Assembly (NCBI GenBank): GCA_024404475.1
Contig: JAKSPV010000019.1
Span: 1-14,909, forward strand
Direction: 5' to 3'
DNA length: 14,909 nucleotides
From: Clostridia bacterium
GTDB lineage: Bacteria > Bacillota > Clostridia > Oscillospirales > CAG-272
The translations under genes and the position numbers were made by a program. Shown here piece by piece: positions 13,453 to 14,909 of the stretch. Below the pieces are notes generated by a model. The model did not search any database. It was not told where the DNA came from and saw only the letters and a list, made by a program, of their open reading frames with translations. The number at the start of each line of letters is the position of its first letter. The first letter of the stretch is position 1.

Positions 13453-14601
13453 TTATTTCAGGACACGCGGCACGCGTTCCGTGATGCCGCAGACGACCTC
13501 GTAGCCGATCGTCCCGGCGAGCGATGCGACCTCGTCCGCCGTGATCTCGCAGTCACCGTCCCGGCCGAAGATCGTCACGGCGTCGCCGACCTTTGCCCCG
13601 GGGACCTCCGTCGCGTCGATCATGAACTGATCCATGCAGACGCGCCCGAGGATCGGCACACGGCGGCCGCCGAGGAGGACCTCCCCTTTCCCGGAGATCG
13701 CGCGCGGCACGCCGTCGGCGTAGCCGGCGGAAACGGTGGCAACGACGGTATCGCCCTCGGTCACGAACGTCCCGCCGTAGCTGACCGGCACGCCTGCCGG
13801 CACCGTGCGGAGCCGTGTGATGCGGGCGCGAAGGGCCATCGCCGGGCGGAGCCCGACGTTTTTCGCCGGCACTTCGTCCGACGGAACGAGTCCGTACAGC
13901 GAGATGCCGAGCCGCGCCATGTCGCCCCGCGGCGTCATCGACGCGATCGACGCGCTGTTCTGGATGTGGCGGATCGGGATCTCAACACCGCGCGAGCGGA
14001 GCAGGTCGGTGAGCGCGAAGAAGCGTTCGGACTGCGCCTCGGCGCGGGATTTATCGGTCGCGTCGGCGGTGGCGAGGTGCGTGAAGATGCCCTCGACGAA
14101 AACGCCGGGGAGACGCGTGATCGCCTCGATCGGCTCCGCGGAGGACGGCTCGGCGGGGAAGCCGATGCGCGTCATGCCGGAGTCCACGGCGACGTGCAGG
14201 AGCGCCTTTTTGCCGGTTTTCAGCGCCGTTTTGCCGATCGCGGCGGCTTCCTCGACCGAATCGACGGGCAGGCGAAGCTCCGCCCGGACGGCCGCTTCGT
14301 ACAGTTCGGGCAGGATGTGCCCGAGGACGAGGATCGGCGTTTCGATCCCGCCGTCGCGAAGGTCGAGCCCTTCCTCGGCGGTGGCGACGGCAAAAAAGTC
14401 GGGCCGCGTGCCCTCGGGCAGCGAGAGCAGCGCCTTCGCCGCGGGCAGAGCGCCGTGGCCGTAGCCGTTCGCCTTGATGACGGCGAGCAGCTTCTCCGCG
14501 GTCGGCAGAAGCCGTCTTGCCGCGGCAAAATTCTCTTTCACGGCGGAAAGGTCGATTTCCGCCCACGCGCGGCACCCCGCCGCGCTCGTTACGAATTTCA
14601 T
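13453..14601 (-). CDS. alr: Alanine racemase
   Basis: Alr interconverts L- and D-alanine with PLP and supplies D-alanine for peptidoglycan. The 382-residue product has the PLP-binding motif AVIKANGYGHG, with the Schiff-base lysine at residue 43. It also has the substrate-binding segment HVAVDSGMTRIGF, the C-terminal catalytic tyrosine in VSYGGTF (Tyr275), RLGISLYGL, and CMDQFMID. It is full length. The ATG at 14601 is chosen because an excellent GAGGTGA lies 5 nt upstream and W-A-E-I-D-L then falls at the family's normal distance. The frame opens 13 codons earlier, but those codons enter the upstream palindromic repeat. A terminator follows. The preceding gene, of which only the end is seen, is 189 nt upstream, with the repeat between. 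I cannot tell whether alr has its own promoter. Confidence 0.96.
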   Translation of the reverse strand: MKFVTSAAGCRAWAEIDLSAVKENFAAARRLLPTAEKLLAVIKANGYGHGALPAAKALLSLPEGTRPDFFAVATAEEGLDLRDGGIETPILVLGHILPELYEAAVRAELRLPVDSVEEAAAIGKTALKTGKKALLHVAVDSGMTRIGFPAEPSSAEPIEAITRLPGVFVEGIFTHLATADATDKSRAEAQSERFFALTDLLRSRGVEIPIRHIQNSASIASMTPRGDMARLGISLYGLVPSDEVPAKNVGLRPAMALRARITRLRTVPAGVPVSYGGTFVTEGDTVVATVSAGYADGVPRAISGKGEVLLGGRRVPILGRVCMDQFMIDATEVPGAKVGDAVTIFGRDGDCEITADEVASLAGTIGYEVVCGITERVPRVLK

Positions 14602-14623
14602 AAAATCACCTCGAGGGGAACGC

Positions 14624-14732
14624 GTGGGGGGCTCTTGCAAGAGCCCCCCACACCCCCAGAAACCTTAAACATTTTCCTGCTGCACCAATTTCGTCAGTGC
14701 AAAAATTTTCGTCCACCTTTTGGGGAAGGTGG
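14624..14732. repeat. Palindromic intergenic repeat, copy 3
   Basis: The alr-proximal end (14624-14651) is a perfect 28-nt palindrome with half-site GTGGGGGGCTCTTG. It continues with ACCCCCAGAAACCTTAAA, identical to copy 1 for 18 nt. CACCAATT (14683-14690) is also shared with copy 1. A small TGCAC/GTGCA stem (14681-14701) follows, then a different end hairpin, CCACCTT with AAGGTGG (14713-14732). Beyond it lie two more G+C-rich inverted repeats: GCAGGGC/GCCCTGC at 14739-14757 and GCCCGGG/CCCGGGC at 14756-14771. Orientation relative to the downstream gene is the same as in copy 1. No U-run follows these hairpins, so terminator function is not obvious. Confidence 0.75.
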
Positions 14733-14790
14733 CGCAGTGCAGGGCGCGTAGCCCTGCCCGGGGTCCCGGGCAAAGCAGCGTCAGCCCCGC

Positions 14791-14909
14791 TTATTTCCCC
14801 TCGTCGGTGTACGTTTCGAACTCGGCGATGACGGTGGAGCGGAGTTGCTCGAACAGCTCCGGCGCCTTGCCGCCGACGGGTTTGCCGCAGAACTCATTCG
14901 CGCGGACGG
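14791..14909 (-). CDS. 3' end of an unrecognised gene
   Basis: Only the last 38 codons are inside the window. They read in frame to a TAA at 14791. The encoded end is hydrophilic and looks helical, including NEFCGKPVGGKAPELFEQL followed by R-S-T-V-I-A-E-F-E-T-Y-T-D-E-G-K. Codon use is G+C-rich like the neighbours, and the reading ends cleanly before the hairpin cluster, which supports a real gene. I do not recognise the family and assign no function. It is upstream of alr on the same strand. Confidence 0.6.
   Translation of the reverse strand, partial: VRANEFCGKPVGGKAPELFEQLRSTVIAEFETYTDEGK

Noticed and set aside
14652..14705. An alr promoter inside copy 3
   Set aside because: TTGCAC on the minus strand is a fair -35, but no convincing -10 lies at 16-18 nt; the nearest A+T-rich hexamers match poorly.
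1..14909. CRISPR array, phage, defence or transposase module
   Set aside because: No regularly spaced direct repeats, integrase, transposase or defence-family motifs were seen on either strand. Every recognised gene is a core function except the WG-repeat protein.

Overview
This 14.9 kb window looks like chromosomal core DNA from a high-G+C member of the Bacillota, most likely an uncultured Clostridia lineage. That placement is an inference. It rests on strong AGGAGG-type ribosome binding sites, a dUTPase and a galactokinase of the type seen in Clostridia, ZapA next to a U32-family protein, and a maf-mreB-PBP2 order. Every gene I can support lies on the minus strand, so transcription runs from high to low coordinates. 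The long open frames on the plus strand are antisense shadows caused by high G+C. I see no tRNA, rRNA, CRISPR array, transposase, phage gene or defence gene.

Layout in transcription order. (1) 14909-13416: the 3' end of an unrecognised gene, a repeat-rich gap, then alr (alanine racemase) and a clear intrinsic terminator. (2) 13362-5743: a good sigma-A-type promoter, then seven tightly packed genes: zapA, a U32-family protein, dut, maf, mreB, a class B penicillin-binding protein of the PBP2 type (mrdA), and nth (endonuclease III). It closes with an intrinsic terminator. (3) 5702-19: an extended -10 promoter with a palindromic leader, then galK (galactokinase), rlmH, a membrane-anchored WG-repeat protein, a composite palindromic repeat, and mnmG.

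The seven-gene unit puts septum formation (ZapA), sidewall elongation (MreB, PBP2), a division-linked pyrophosphatase (Maf), dUTP clean-up and base-excision repair under one apparent promoter. The mreC and mreD genes that usually sit between mreB and the PBP2 gene are absent here. The galK unit ends with two RNA-modification enzymes (RlmH for 23S rRNA, MnmG for tRNA wobble uridine) flanking a WG-repeat surface protein of unknown role.

The least explained structure is a dispersed intergenic repeat family in three places (about 1945-2113, 5790-5833 and 14624-14732). It has strong hairpins at its ends and a conserved interior. Two copies carry perfect 28-nt palindromes that differ from each other by paired, compensatory changes. 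One copy supplies the stop codon of nth. I found no convincing new multi-gene system. The repeat family, the missing mreCD and the WG protein are the points most worth checking.
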